DNA of 42,528 nt. Origin: Roseomonas sp. (lineage in GTDB: Bacteria > Pseudomonadota > Alphaproteobacteria > Acetobacterales > Acetobacteraceae). The notes under the pieces were generated by a model that saw nothing but the letters and a program-made list of their open reading frames with translations, searched no databases and was not told the origin of the DNA. This document shows positions 33,184 through 42,219 of this stretch, piece after piece. The stretch's first letter is position 1. Each line of letters opens with the position of its first letter. The position numbers and the translations under genes were made by a program. Where the stretch lies: assembly GCA_020249505.1 (NCBI GenBank), contig JADCFN010000071.1, forward strand, positions 1 to 42,528. The letters are read 5' to 3'.

Positions 33184-33927
33184 ATGAAACACCAAGAGGA
33201 AAACGCTTCCGCCGAGACCACCGCGGCGCTGGAAGCGCGGCTCGCCGCGGTCAAGGCCAAGCGCGGCTATCTGCTGCCCCATCACGGGCTGCTGGCACTC
33301 GCCTTTCCCCGCCTGCTGGAAGGCTATGACGCTGCCTATTCCGCCATGGCCTTGGATGATCGCGTGCTCACGCATCATGACCGCGAATTCGTCTGGCTGG
33401 CGGTGCTGGCCGCGACTGATGAGGCTTTGGCCACACACCATATCGCCAAATTCCGCGCCGCCGGCGGGGATGATGCGCTGATGGGTGCGGCTTTCGCAGC
33501 CGCCGCGCTCGCGATAGGTGCCGAGGCATTTGATTTCGCCGCCCATCGCTGGGGCGCGCAATTGGCACCCTTTGATCCCCGCGCGGCCTATCTGGATGCT
33601 GTGGCGGCCATCGCCCCCGCCGCGCCACGCCGCCTGGTGCATTTGGCGCAATGCGCCGTGCAGGTCTGCCGCGCGCGTTGGCGGGTGCTGGAATGGCAGA
33701 TCGAAGCCGCCTATGCGGATCACGTGCCGGAAGATGAGATCGCGGAAGCCATCACGCTTGCGATGTTCCCCGGTTCCATCCCGCGTTTCGTTGAAGCCTG
33801 CGGTGTTTGGCGCGGCTTGATCGCGGCGGGGCGTGTTGCGGCCTCAGAGCGCTACCGCGCCTGGGCGGCGCTGACCGGCCAGGGCGGCTTTGACGAGGCG
33901 GCAGCGAAAAACTCTAATGATAAATGA
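33184..33927 (+). CDS. Carboxymuconolactone-decarboxylase-like (AhpD-fold) protein
   Basis: A 247-residue helical protein with two CMD-like segments (about 55-110 and 150-210). The first reads HDREFVWLAVLAATDEALATHHIAKFRAAG, with no CxxC peroxidase motif; the second is EDEIAEAITLAMFPGSI. It lacks redox cysteines, so it is more like CMD itself than AhpD. The function is unknown. Its stop codon is inside the ilvE ribosome-binding region, so the two genes are probably co-transcribed. Confidence 0.68.
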   Translation: MKHQEENASAETTAALEARLAAVKAKRGYLLPHHGLLALAFPRLLEGYDAAYSAMALDDRVLTHHDREFVWLAVLAATDEALATHHIAKFRAAGGDDALMGAAFAAAALAIGAEAFDFAAHRWGAQLAPFDPRAAYLDAVAAIAPAAPRRLVHLAQCAVQVCRARWRVLEWQIEAAYADHVPEDEIAEAITLAMFPGSIPRFVEACGVWRGLIAAGRVAASERYRAWAALTGQGGFDEAAAKNSNDK

Positions 33928-33935
33928 GGAAACCA

Positions 33936-34847
33936 ATGGCCTGGACAGCAAAATACATCATCCAGAACGGCAAGAAGATCGGTTTTGATGAAGCGCGCGT
34001 GCATCCCTTCTCGGTCGGGCATGCCTATGGCGGCACGGTGTTTGAAGGCATTCGCGCCTATATGAATTACAGCACTGGCAAGCTTGCTGTGTTTAGGCTG
34101 GAAGAACACCTCGTACGGCTGGATCAGGGCATGAAATTCATGCGCTTCGATAATCCGCCATCGCGCGATGAAATGCGCCAGGCCGTGTTGGATGCGGTGC
34201 GCGCCAATGAACCGGATGATGATGCCTATATCCGCATCCAGGTGCATATCGAAAGCCTGGGGTCCATGGCGAGTACGGGCAGCGTCGGTTGGGCTTGCGG
34301 TGCCATGCCGCGCGAACGCAATGCCAAGCGCAGCAGCGGGCTTTCGGTGCATGTATCCTCCTGGACGCGCATCACGGATACCACCATGCCGCCGCGCATC
34401 AAGGCGACCGCGAATTACCACGCGGGGCGCATCGCCATGTTGCAGGCCAAGGCGGATGGCTATGACAATGCGCTGCTGATGACCCGCGCCGGCAAGATCA
34501 GCGAAGGCACCGGCGCCTGCCTGTTCATGATGCGCGATGGCAAGTTGATTACGCCATCACGTGAAAACGACATCCTGGAAAGTGTCACGCGCGATACCGT
34601 CATTCAACTCGCGGCCGAACATGGGCTGAGTGTGGAACAAGGCATAATTGACCGCACGGAACTCTATATCGCCGATGAACTATTCTTCTGCGGCACCGGC
34701 CAGGAATTGCTGCCGATCACGGCTGTGGATCGCCTCCCGGTTGGTGACGGCAAGCCGGGTGCGATCACCATGCGCTTGCAGGAAGCCTATGAAAGCGTTG
34801 TACGCGGCACCACCAATGCTCATGCGGAATGGCGCACGCCGGTTTAG
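33936..34847 (+). CDS. ilvE: Branched-chain amino acid aminotransferase
   Basis: A 303-residue PLP enzyme of fold type IV. The Schiff-base lysine is K156 in PRIKATANY; GTVFEGIRAY (33-42), ISEGTGACLF and FFCGTGQELLPI are family boxes. It transaminates Leu, Ile and Val with 2-oxoglutarate. Start at 33936 is preferred because AATGAGGAAACC is then the ribosome site; an in-frame ATG four codons earlier overlaps the preceding stop. Its 3' end overlaps the convergent channel gene by 4 bp. Confidence 0.92.
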   Translation: MAWTAKYIIQNGKKIGFDEARVHPFSVGHAYGGTVFEGIRAYMNYSTGKLAVFRLEEHLVRLDQGMKFMRFDNPPSRDEMRQAVLDAVRANEPDDDAYIRIQVHIESLGSMASTGSVGWACGAMPRERNAKRSSGLSVHVSSWTRITDTTMPPRIKATANYHAGRIAMLQAKADGYDNALLMTRAGKISEGTGACLFMMRDGKLITPSRENDILESVTRDTVIQLAAEHGLSVEQGIIDRTELYIADELFFCGTGQELLPITAVDRLPVGDGKPGAITMRLQEAYESVVRGTTNAHAEWRTPV

Positions 34848-35632
34848 TCTCGCCCCTCATCCGGGATGGCAAGGCGGGTGCCGCACGCCTTGCAATGCAC
34901 CGTATCCGGATCATGGCGTTGCAGCCCGCAGCTTGGGCAGGGAAAGCGCACCTTGCGCGGGCGGAATAGCGCCTGCGCCAGGCGCAGAAACAGCGTGACG
35001 CCGCAAATCATGATAAAGACGGAAAGCAGCTTGCCGAATTTGCCTTCAAGCGTGATGTCACCAAACCCGGTCGTGGTTAGCGCGGTCACAGTGAAATAAA
35101 GTGCATCGGCGTAATCGGCGATTTTTGGATTGATGGCGCGCTGGCTTTCATAAACCACCGCCGTCATGACAAAGACAAAAACCGCCAGATGCACGCCGGC
35201 GATCAACGCTTCCTCATGCCGGCGAAAGAAGGGCACATCCTGGCGGAGTTCCATCAGCGTCCGGTAGGTATGCAAAAGCCGCAGCGTGCGCAAAACGCGC
35301 AGAAAGCCAAACCCCTCCCCCGTCAGAGGTGCCAGGAAGGACAGCACCGCGACAAGATCAATCAGGCTTGAAAATTTCAGCGCCTGACGCCCCGGTGCGC
35401 GATGCGCCGCGAGATGCGCGGCATATTCGGCGGCCAGAACCAGCCCGATCGCCACATCCACCACGCCAATCCAGGGCTCGCGCGGGATGAAGGATGTGCC
35501 AATCACGAAAATCAGCGTCAGCAGATCAAAGAAAATGATCCCGTAGCGAAAGCGCCGCGCGGTGGCGGAACTGCCGAAATAAAGCTCCCGAAGCTTGAGG
35601 CGCCAACCCTGAAATTGCACCAGCCCGGACAC
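34844..35632 (-). CDS. Voltage-gated-type potassium channel with C-terminal zinc ribbon
   Basis: A 262-residue six-TM channel. S4-like FLRVLRTLRLLHTYRTL has arginines every third residue (R112, R115, R118). The pore has TTTGFGD (186-192), a variant of TVGYGD. After S6 a cytoplasmic tail carries CPSC (232-235) and CKAC (247-250), a four-Cys zinc ribbon in place of an RCK domain. Potassium selectivity follows from the filter; gating through the ribbon is speculation. It converges with ilvE, overlapping by 4 bp. Confidence 0.88.
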   Translation of the reverse strand: MSGLVQFQGWRLKLRELYFGSSATARRFRYGIIFFDLLTLIFVIGTSFIPREPWIGVVDVAIGLVLAAEYAAHLAAHRAPGRQALKFSSLIDLVAVLSFLAPLTGEGFGFLRVLRTLRLLHTYRTLMELRQDVPFFRRHEEALIAGVHLAVFVFVMTAVVYESQRAINPKIADYADALYFTVTALTTTGFGDITLEGKFGKLLSVFIMICGVTLFLRLAQALFRPRKVRFPCPSCGLQRHDPDTVHCKACGTRLAIPDEGRD

Positions 35633-35644
35633 GGTGCGTGTGCG

Positions 35645-36523
35645 TCAGCGTGTCGGCGTGGGCGGCGTAGTGCTGTAATCGTAAAAGCCGCGCCCGGATT
35701 TCCGCCCATACCAGCCGGCTTCGACATATTTCGCGAGCAAGGGCGAAGGCCGATATTTGGAATCGCCCAAGCCCTCATGCAGCACTTTCATGACCGAATA
35801 GAGCGTATCGAGGCCGACGAAATCGGCGAGCTCCAAAGGCCCCATCGGGTGGTTGGCGCCAAGCTTCATGCCGGCATCAATCGCCGCCACGTCGCCCACA
35901 CCTTCCATCAGCGCCTGGATCGCCTCATTGATCATGGGGCAGAGGATGCGGTTGACGACAAAGCCCGGCCAATCCTGCGCCATGACCGGCGCCTTGCCCA
36001 TGCGCTTCGCCAGCGCTTCCACCGCCTGATAGGTCGCGTCTTCCGTCGCCAGACCGCGAATGATCTCAACCAGCTTCATCATCGGCACGGGGTTGAAGAA
36101 ATGCATGCCGATGAAGCGGCCGGGCCGATCCGTCGCCGCCGCCAGCCGCGTGATGGGAATAGATGATGTGTTGGACGCCAAAAAAGCGTCCGGCTTCAGC
36201 ACCGGGTAAAGCGCGGCGAAGATCTTCTTCTTGATCTCCTCATTCTCGGTCGCCGCTTCAATCACCATGTCGCAATCGGCGAAGGCGCCGTTATCGGTCG
36301 CCGTCACAATCCGCGCCAATGCGGCATCGCGATCAGCGCCGCTGACGCTCCCCTTGCTCACTTGCCGGTCCATATTCTTCGCCATGGTCGCCAGTGCGCG
36401 GTCAAGTGCGGGCTGCTGCACATCCATCAGCACCACCGGAATGCCGGAAAGCGCCGCCACATGGGCAATGCCATTGCCCATCAGCCCCGCGCCAATCACG
36501 CCGAGTTTATTGATTGCCGCCAT
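35645..36523 (-). CDS. 3-hydroxybutyryl-CoA / 3-hydroxyacyl-CoA dehydrogenase
   Basis: A 292-residue NAD-dependent enzyme: GxGxxG Rossmann motif VIGAGLMGNGIA (9-20), SNTSSIPITRLA, catalytic His in GMHFFNPVPMMKLVEI, and the C-terminal GPLELADFVGLDT. It oxidises 3-hydroxyacyl-CoA in beta-oxidation or works in reverse in PHB/butyrate-type metabolism (paaH/hbd-like). ATG at 36523 follows AGGAG. It is third after etfB and etfA on the same strand (65-bp gap), a common alphaproteobacterial order. Confidence 0.93.
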   Translation of the reverse strand: MAAINKLGVIGAGLMGNGIAHVAALSGIPVVLMDVQQPALDRALATMAKNMDRQVSKGSVSGADRDAALARIVTATDNGAFADCDMVIEAATENEEIKKKIFAALYPVLKPDAFLASNTSSIPITRLAAATDRPGRFIGMHFFNPVPMMKLVEIIRGLATEDATYQAVEALAKRMGKAPVMAQDWPGFVVNRILCPMINEAIQALMEGVGDVAAIDAGMKLGANHPMGPLELADFVGLDTLYSVMKVLHEGLGDSKYRPSPLLAKYVEAGWYGRKSGRGFYDYSTTPPTPTR

Positions 36524-36588
36524 GATGGATGCTCCTGTTATCATGCGTGATGGGGGCGCTGATCAAGCGGGCACCCCCATTAGGCAAA

Positions 36589-37524
36589 TCACTTCTTATC
36601 GAGTTCGGCTTCCAATTCCGGCATGGCCTTGAACAGATCGGCCACCAGCCCGTAATCGGCCACCTGGAAAATCGGCGCTTCTTCATCCTTATTGATGGCG
36701 ACGATCACTTTGCTGTCCTTCATGCCGGCCAGATGCTGAATGGCACCCGAAATGCCAACCGCAATGTAAAGCTCCGGCGCCACAATTTTGCCGGTCTGGC
36801 CAACTTGGTGATCATTCGGCGCGTAGCCCGCATCCACCGCCGCGCGGGAAGCACCAATCGCCGCACCAAGCTTATCTGCCACGCGTTCGACAATGACGAA
36901 GTTCTCTGCCGAGCCCATGGCACGCCCGCCAGAGACCACAATCCGCGCGGCCGTCAGTTCCGGGCGTTCGCTTTTCACAATCTCGGCGCCCAGGAAGCGC
37001 GAAAGCCCCGGATCGGCGGCGATCGCCGCGGCTTCAATCGGTGCGGCGCCACCTTCGGCGGGCACGGGATCAAAGGACGCGGCGCGCACCGTGATCACCT
37101 TCTTCGCATCGGCGGATTTCACCGTGGCCAAAGCGTTGCCGGCATAGATCGGCCGCACAAAGGTATCGGCATCCACCACATCAGAAATGTCAGACAGGAT
37201 CTGCACATCAAGCAGCGCAGCGGCGCGCGGCATGACATTCTTGCCCCCGGCGGAAGCCGGCGCCAGCAAATGCGAATAGCCAGGCGCCAAAGCCACCAGC
37301 AAAGCGGCCATGGGTTCAGCCAGGCCATGGGCGTAGATGTCAGCCTCGGCGGTCAGCACCTTCACCACTGATGGCAGCTTGGCAGCGGCGGCAGCGGCGG
37401 GGCCAGTGGCGCCGCCCGCGACAAGCACATGCACATCGCCCAGCTTGGCCGCGGCGGCGACCGCGCTGCGGGTTGGCTGCGTCAGCGCGCCGTCCTGATG
37501 ATCGGCAAGAACAAGCACCGCCAT
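36589..37524 (-). CDS. etfA: Electron transfer flavoprotein alpha subunit
   Basis: A 311-residue FAD-binding subunit that takes electrons from acyl-CoA and other dehydrogenases and passes them to ETF-ubiquinone oxidoreductase. The C-terminal FAD domain shows GGRAMGSAENF, GQTGKIVAPELYIAVGISGA, and VAINKDEEAPIFQVADYG. ATG at 37524 is preferred over a TTG two codons earlier. It begins 3 bp after the etfB stop. Confidence 0.95.
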   Translation of the reverse strand: MAVLVLADHQDGALTQPTRSAVAAAAKLGDVHVLVAGGATGPAAAAAAKLPSVVKVLTAEADIYAHGLAEPMAALLVALAPGYSHLLAPASAGGKNVMPRAAALLDVQILSDISDVVDADTFVRPIYAGNALATVKSADAKKVITVRAASFDPVPAEGGAAPIEAAAIAADPGLSRFLGAEIVKSERPELTAARIVVSGGRAMGSAENFVIVERVADKLGAAIGASRAAVDAGYAPNDHQVGQTGKIVAPELYIAVGISGAIQHLAGMKDSKVIVAINKDEEAPIFQVADYGLVADLFKAMPELEAELDKK

Positions 37525-37526
37525 GG

Positions 37527-38276
37527 TCAAATCACCTTCGCTTCATTGCGCAGTTTTTCAACAAGTTCCTGCACGGAACCCACTTTCTTGCCGGCCTGGC
37601 GCTTGGGCGGTTCTTCCACCTTCAGCACGGTCAGGCGCGGCGCGGGGTCAACCCCCAGATCGGCGGGCTTCACGGTTTCAATCGGCTTCTTGCGTGCCTT
37701 CATGATATTCGGCAGCGACGCATAGCGCGGTTCATTCAGGCGGAGATCGGTGGTGATGATCGCCGGCAGCTTCAGCGCCAGCTTTTCCAGGCCACCATCC
37801 ACTTCGCGCGTGATGTTCAGCGTGCCATCGGCGACCTCAACCTTGGACGCGAAAGTGCCTTGCGGCCAGCCCATCAGTGCGGCCAGCATCTGGCCGGTGG
37901 CGTTCATGTCATCATCAATCGCCTGCTTGCCCAGGATCACGAGGTCAGGCGCTTCCTTGGCGATGATCGCCTTCAGAATCTTGGCAACCGCGAGCGGTTC
38001 CAGCACGCCATCATGCTCCACCAGGATGCCGCGATCAGCACCCATGGCCAGCGCCGTGCGTATCTGTTCCTGCGCCACGGCGGGGCCTGCAGAAACTGCG
38101 ATGATTTCGGTGGCGATGCCCTTTTCCTTCAACCGCACGGCTTCTTCCACCGCGATTTCGTCAAAGGGGTTCATGGACATTTTGACATTGGCTGTTTCAA
38201 CGCCCGTGCCATCCGCCTTCACGCGGACCTTGACGTTGTAATCCACCACCCGCTTGACGGGGACCAGAAGCTTCAT
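37527..38276 (-). CDS. etfB: Electron transfer flavoprotein beta subunit
   Basis: A 249-residue AMP-binding partner of EtfA. The signature [30 protein letters not shown] and the docking loop around [17 protein letters not shown] (with the conserved Leu used to grip dehydrogenases) are visible. It is the first gene of the etfB-etfA-hydroxyacyl-CoA dehydrogenase unit, with a promoter about 90 nt upstream. Confidence 0.95.
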   Translation of the reverse strand: MKLLVPVKRVVDYNVKVRVKADGTGVETANVKMSMNPFDEIAVEEAVRLKEKGIATEIIAVSAGPAVAQEQIRTALAMGADRGILVEHDGVLEPLAVAKILKAIIAKEAPDLVILGKQAIDDDMNATGQMLAALMGWPQGTFASKVEVADGTLNITREVDGGLEKLALKLPAIITTDLRLNEPRYASLPNIMKARKKPIETVKPADLGVDPAPRLTVLKVEEPPKRQAGKKVGSVQELVEKLRNEAKVI

Positions 38277-38364
38277 GATGCAACCATAGCCTTCAGGAAA
38301 TGGGGGGACGATTGGCGCCGGAATGCCGCGCGCGGGGATCTAGCCCCCTTGCCCGACGAGATTC

Positions 38365-38393
38365 GTATTAAAGCCCTGTACCGAGCCGGGCAA
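38365..38393 (-). promoter_or_regulatory. Promoter of the etfB operon
   Basis: On the minus strand TTGCCC (38393-38388) and TAATAC (38370-38365) are 17 nt apart, with etfB starting at 38276. The -35 box lies within an inverted repeat (CTTGCCCG at 38348-38355 and CGGGCAAG at 38387-38394) that could serve an operator or the end of the preceding twin-TM gene. Confidence 0.5.
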
Positions 38394-38400
38394 GGCTGAG

Positions 38401-38595
38401 TCAGCTTTTAAGCAGCAAAAGCAAAATGGCGAAAAGCGCGACCGCGATGAATTGAAAGATAATGCGCCAGCGCATAAGCCAATTGGCGGTTTTGGGGTTC
38501 GCCTTGCCGCCCGCCATGCCCAGAATCCCGGCGAAAAGCACGCCGACAGTGGCCAGCATGGCAAGCGCAACCAGAATGGTGAGGATCGTCGTCAT
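38401..38595 (-). CDS. Twin-transmembrane protein, HIG1-domain type
   Basis: A 64-residue membrane protein with two helices (about 4-27 and 45-62) joined by GGKANPKTANWLMRWR, the HIG1/twin-TM pattern found in alphaproteobacteria and, in mitochondria, associated with respiratory supercomplexes. Its function here is not known. It lies between an MFS gene and etfB on the same strand; spacing to the MFS gene is 19 bp. Confidence 0.8.
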   Translation of the reverse strand: MTTILTILVALAMLATVGVLFAGILGMAGGKANPKTANWLMRWRIIFQFIAVALFAILLLLLKS

Positions 38596-38614
38596 AGCGT
38601 GTCTCTACAGACTT

Positions 38615-39829
38615 TTAAGGGCGAGAGACAGCCCCACCCCGCACCGACCAGGCGAGCCCAGCACCAATCAGGGCAGTGACGATGCACAGCGCGAAACCCG
38701 CCTCATACCCGCCCGTCAGGTCCACCAGCAGGGAAAAGAAAGGGGGCGCGACCAGCATGGAAAGGCCAAAGACAAAGCCCGCCGCCGCCGTGGTGCCGCC
38801 CACCTGTCCCGCAGGCGCCAGCCGCGCCATTTCGGCCAGAAACACGCCATTCCAGCCTATGGCGGTGGCGCCCATCAGCATCCCGGCCAGGATGATGACC
38901 GAACCCGGCCAGCCTGGCCCGGCCAGCAAAAGCGCCAAGCCCGCCACCGCCGCGCCAATCCCAAGCCCGGTAAAGACCGGTGCGGCGCCGGTCCGGTCCG
39001 CCACCACCCCCCAAAGCACGCGTCCGGCCACCCCGGCTGCCTGCGCTAAAGCGAGGCGCATACCCGCTTCAGTCAGCGATGCCCCCAGGCTTGCCACCTG
39101 AAACACCACGAAAAAGGTCGAAAAGCAGAATTGGGAAACGCCATAAAGCGCGGACATGATCGTCATGCGCCGCAGCACCGGGAATTGGCGGAGCAAGCCA
39201 AGGCTCGCAGCCGCCGCCGCCCAAATTTGCCCTAGCCCCCGGATTATAGCCTTGGGATCGCGCTCCGCATCCAGTGCGGCACGGAGCGGTTGCAGGCAAA
39301 GCGCTGAAACCACAAGGAAAACCACCACCGCCAGCACGCCCTGGCGCCAGCCGGCCGCCACCGCAATGGGTGGCACAACAGCGGCCAGCAGCATGGCGCC
39401 GGCCGGCACGCCGCATTGCTTCAGGCTGAAGATCAGGCCCCGCCGCCGCGCCGGGGTGCGCGCTGCCAGCAAATGGCTGCCTGCCGGCGTCACCGGCCCA
39501 TGGCCGAGCCCAGCAATAACGGCCGAGGCAAAAAGCGCTGCCGGATGCCCCAGCATGGCGAGCGCAATGCCAAAGGCGGAGATCAGCATCCCCGCTTGCA
39601 AAACCCGGATCCCACCAAAGCGATGTATGAAAGCCCCGGCCAGCGGCCCCGACACCATGGCCCCCAGATAGACCAGCGCCGTATGCACCCCAGCAAGCGA
39701 CGCCGCGATGCCAAGCTCTGCCGCAATGGCGGGGGCGAGCACCGGCACGGTCAGGAAAACGCCCATCCCCGCCAGATGCGTCCCCAAAAGGGCGATCATC
39801 ACTGTCCAGACAGAGGGAGAAGCGAGCAT
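38615..39829 (-). CDS. MFS transporter
   Basis: A 404-residue, 12-helix major facilitator. GPLAGAFIHRFGGIRVL is the loop 2-3 region, and AGHGPVTP-type GLGHGPVTPAGSHLL and RRRGLIFSLKQCGVP are characteristic of a bacterial family related to cyanate/nitrate-type MFS permeases. The substrate cannot be read. It is divergent from the mechanosensitive channel. Confidence 0.88.
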   Translation of the reverse strand: MLASPSVWTVMIALLGTHLAGMGVFLTVPVLAPAIAAELGIAASLAGVHTALVYLGAMVSGPLAGAFIHRFGGIRVLQAGMLISAFGIALAMLGHPAALFASAVIAGLGHGPVTPAGSHLLAARTPARRRGLIFSLKQCGVPAGAMLLAAVVPPIAVAAGWRQGVLAVVVFLVVSALCLQPLRAALDAERDPKAIIRGLGQIWAAAAASLGLLRQFPVLRRMTIMSALYGVSQFCFSTFFVVFQVASLGASLTEAGMRLALAQAAGVAGRVLWGVVADRTGAAPVFTGLGIGAAVAGLALLLAGPGWPGSVIILAGMLMGATAIGWNGVFLAEMARLAPAGQVGGTTAAAGFVFGLSMLVAPPFFSLLVDLTGGYEAGFALCIVTALIGAGLAWSVRGGAVSRP

Positions 39830-39918
39830 CTGCGCGGTGTAACGGCGCTGCCCCCCGCCGGCAATTGGCGCGCGAAGAAGACTTGACCCGCGCCCGGCAA
39901 TGGGCTCGGAAGCCCTCC

Positions 39919-42219
39919 ATGAGCATTTCCCTGGATTTCCGCCCGTTCATTGCGCTGGTTTTGAGCTTTCTGATGCTGGCCGTTCCGGCGCGCGCGCAGC
40001 CGGAACCGGGCAATCCCATCCACCATGCGCCCGCAGCCACAGCGACGCCAACAAGCAGCGCGGCGTCACCGGAAGTGGAAGCGCTGCTCAGGATTTTGCA
40101 GGATGATGCGCGCCGTTCCGAATTGATCCGGGCGCTGCGCGCTGCCGCACCAGAAGCAGAAGGCACCGCGCCCGCTGCCCCAGCCAGCACGGAACCTGCG
40201 CTGCTGGCGCCGAATACACTTGGTGCGCAATTGCTCCAGGGGGCGTCGCAGCGCCTTGCCGGGGCATCGGATCAGCTTGTCGCCGCCGTGCGCACCATTG
40301 CCGATTTGCCGGCGGTACTGAGTTGGTTGTCCTCCATCGTGCGGGACCCCATCACACAAAGCCGGGTCTTGGATGCTTCCTGGAAGGTCATTCTGGTGCT
40401 TGGGCTCGGCCTTCTGGCCGAATGGGTCGCCGCGTATTTCCTGCGTCGCTTCCGTGATCAGTTGGATGCCCATGCGCCGGCCGAAGCCGCTGGTTGGACC
40501 AGGTTGAAGCGCGTGCCTTTGGTGCTGGGGCGACTCGGGCTTGATCTTGTGCCCATCGCCGCCTTTGCCCTTGTTTCCTATGGGCTGATCAGCGCAGTGC
40601 ATCCGCTGCCAAGCACGCAGCTTGTGATGCTGACGGCAAACAACGCCTATATAGCTTCCTGCATCATCATGGCGGCAGCGCGGATGCTGCTTTCACCGGC
40701 TTCCACGCATTTGCGGCTGCTGCCTGTCACCGATGAAACCGCGGCTTATGCGACCGTCTGGCTCAGGCGTATCGTGGTTGTTCTGGTCAGCAGCTACGCT
40801 GCGGCCGAAGCCGGGCTGCAATTTGGCCTGCCCTGGTCAGCCTATGATTCGACGCTTCGGATGGCGCTGCTATTGGTCACGCTGTTCCTGGTGATCATCA
40901 TTCTGCAGAACCGGCAGGCGGTTTCGGATTTGTTGCGCGCGCCTGAGCTTGCCGAGGGTGAGGAGCCCACACGTTCACGGGCATTCTTCCGAGGGCTGCG
41001 CGATCGGGTGGCGGATATCTGGCATTTGGTGGCCATTGCCTGGTTGATTGCGCATTGGGGTGTCTGGGCGCTCGAGATTCATCAGGGCTTTTGGCGCCTG
41101 ACGCGTGTTTCGGTCAGTACCATACTGATCCTGAGCCTTGCCAAGCTTGCGGATCTGGCGCTGCGCCGGGTCATCACCCGCGCCTTCAGAATAACGCCAG
41201 AATTATCGTCACGTTATCCGGGGCTGGAGGCGCGGGCCAATCGCTACCTGCCGGTGCTGAAGGGCAGCGTCAGCCTTTTCATCGGCGGTATCGCGTTGCT
41301 GTTCCTGCTGGAAAGCTGGGGCATTGAGGCCTTCAGCTGGTTCGGCCATGGCAAGCTTGGCAATCGGCTGATTTCTTCCATCGTTTCCATCACGCTGACC
41401 ATCACCTTGGCGCTGGTGATCTGGGAAGGCATCAATGCCGCCATCCAGCGCCATTTGGAGCGCCTTTCACGCGATGCGAAGGCCGCGCAAGGGGCGCGGG
41501 TACGCACGCTTCTGCCCATGCTGCGGACAGCACTGCTGGCCGTTATTCTGATCTTTGTTGTGCTCTCCATCTTGACCGAAATCGGCGTGAATGTCGCGCC
41601 GCTTATTGCCGGTGCTGGTGTGGTCGGCATTGCGGTTGGTTTCGGCAGCCAGCGCTTGGTGCAGGATGTCATCACCGGCATTTTCTTGTTGTTTGAAGAC
41701 GCAGTCGCGGTTGGGGATGTGGTGCAATTGGGCGGGCTGAATGGCGTGGTGGAACATCTTTCCATCCGGTCCATCAAGCTGCGCGCCGTGGATGGCAGCC
41801 TGCACATCATCCCCTTCAGCGCCGTCACCAGCGTGACGAATCAAACGCGCGATTTCGCCTTTGCCGTGATTGATGTGAATATTGATTATCGTGAGGATAC
41901 GGATAAGGTCGCGGAAACCCTGCGACATATCGCGAGTGAAATGCGTGAAGACCCGCGCTGGCGCCCCGTGATCCGCGATGATCTGGATGTGATGGGCGTC
42001 GATCGACTGGGCGAATCCGGCGTGGTGATGCGCGTGCGGATAAAGACCGAGCCATCGCAACGCTGGGCCGTGGCGCGGGAGATGAACCGGCGCATCAAGC
42101 GACGCTTTGATGAGCTTGGGATTGAAATCCCCTACCCGCATCAGAAGCTGGTGCTGGAAGAAAAGCACCCGGCGCAAACAATCAACACAGCGCCAGAGCC
42201 GCCGCCGGCAAGGATTTAG
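39919..42219 (+). CDS. MscS-family mechanosensitive ion channel, large form
   Basis: A 766-residue inner-membrane channel that releases solutes on hypo-osmotic shock. A signal sequence (1-27, ending AVPARA) precedes a periplasmic region and about ten membrane segments. The MscS pore helix is VAPLIAGAGVVGIAVGFGSQ, followed by LVQDVITGIFLLFEDAVAVGDVV (about 560-600), and a cytoplasmic beta/alpha-beta vestibule with RTVD-type SIKLRAVDGSLHIIPFS. The family is the MscK/YbdG/YnaI-like large forms. Start at 39919 gives a proper signal peptide; the TTG at 39865 does not. The stop codon TAG is part of the TTAG at the IS5 insertion site. Confidence 0.9.
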   Translation: MSISLDFRPFIALVLSFLMLAVPARAQPEPGNPIHHAPAATATPTSSAASPEVEALLRILQDDARRSELIRALRAAAPEAEGTAPAAPASTEPALLAPNTLGAQLLQGASQRLAGASDQLVAAVRTIADLPAVLSWLSSIVRDPITQSRVLDASWKVILVLGLGLLAEWVAAYFLRRFRDQLDAHAPAEAAGWTRLKRVPLVLGRLGLDLVPIAAFALVSYGLISAVHPLPSTQLVMLTANNAYIASCIIMAAARMLLSPASTHLRLLPVTDETAAYATVWLRRIVVVLVSSYAAAEAGLQFGLPWSAYDSTLRMALLLVTLFLVIIILQNRQAVSDLLRAPELAEGEEPTRSRAFFRGLRDRVADIWHLVAIAWLIAHWGVWALEIHQGFWRLTRVSVSTILILSLAKLADLALRRVITRAFRITPELSSRYPGLEARANRYLPVLKGSVSLFIGGIALLFLLESWGIEAFSWFGHGKLGNRLISSIVSITLTITLALVIWEGINAAIQRHLERLSRDAKAAQGARVRTLLPMLRTALLAVILIFVVLSILTEIGVNVAPLIAGAGVVGIAVGFGSQRLVQDVITGIFLLFEDAVAVGDVVQLGGLNGVVEHLSIRSIKLRAVDGSLHIIPFSAVTSVTNQTRDFAFAVIDVNIDYREDTDKVAETLRHIASEMREDPRWRPVIRDDLDVMGVDRLGESGVVMRVRIKTEPSQRWAVAREMNRRIKRRFDELGIEIPYPHQKLVLEEKHPAQTINTAPEPPPARI

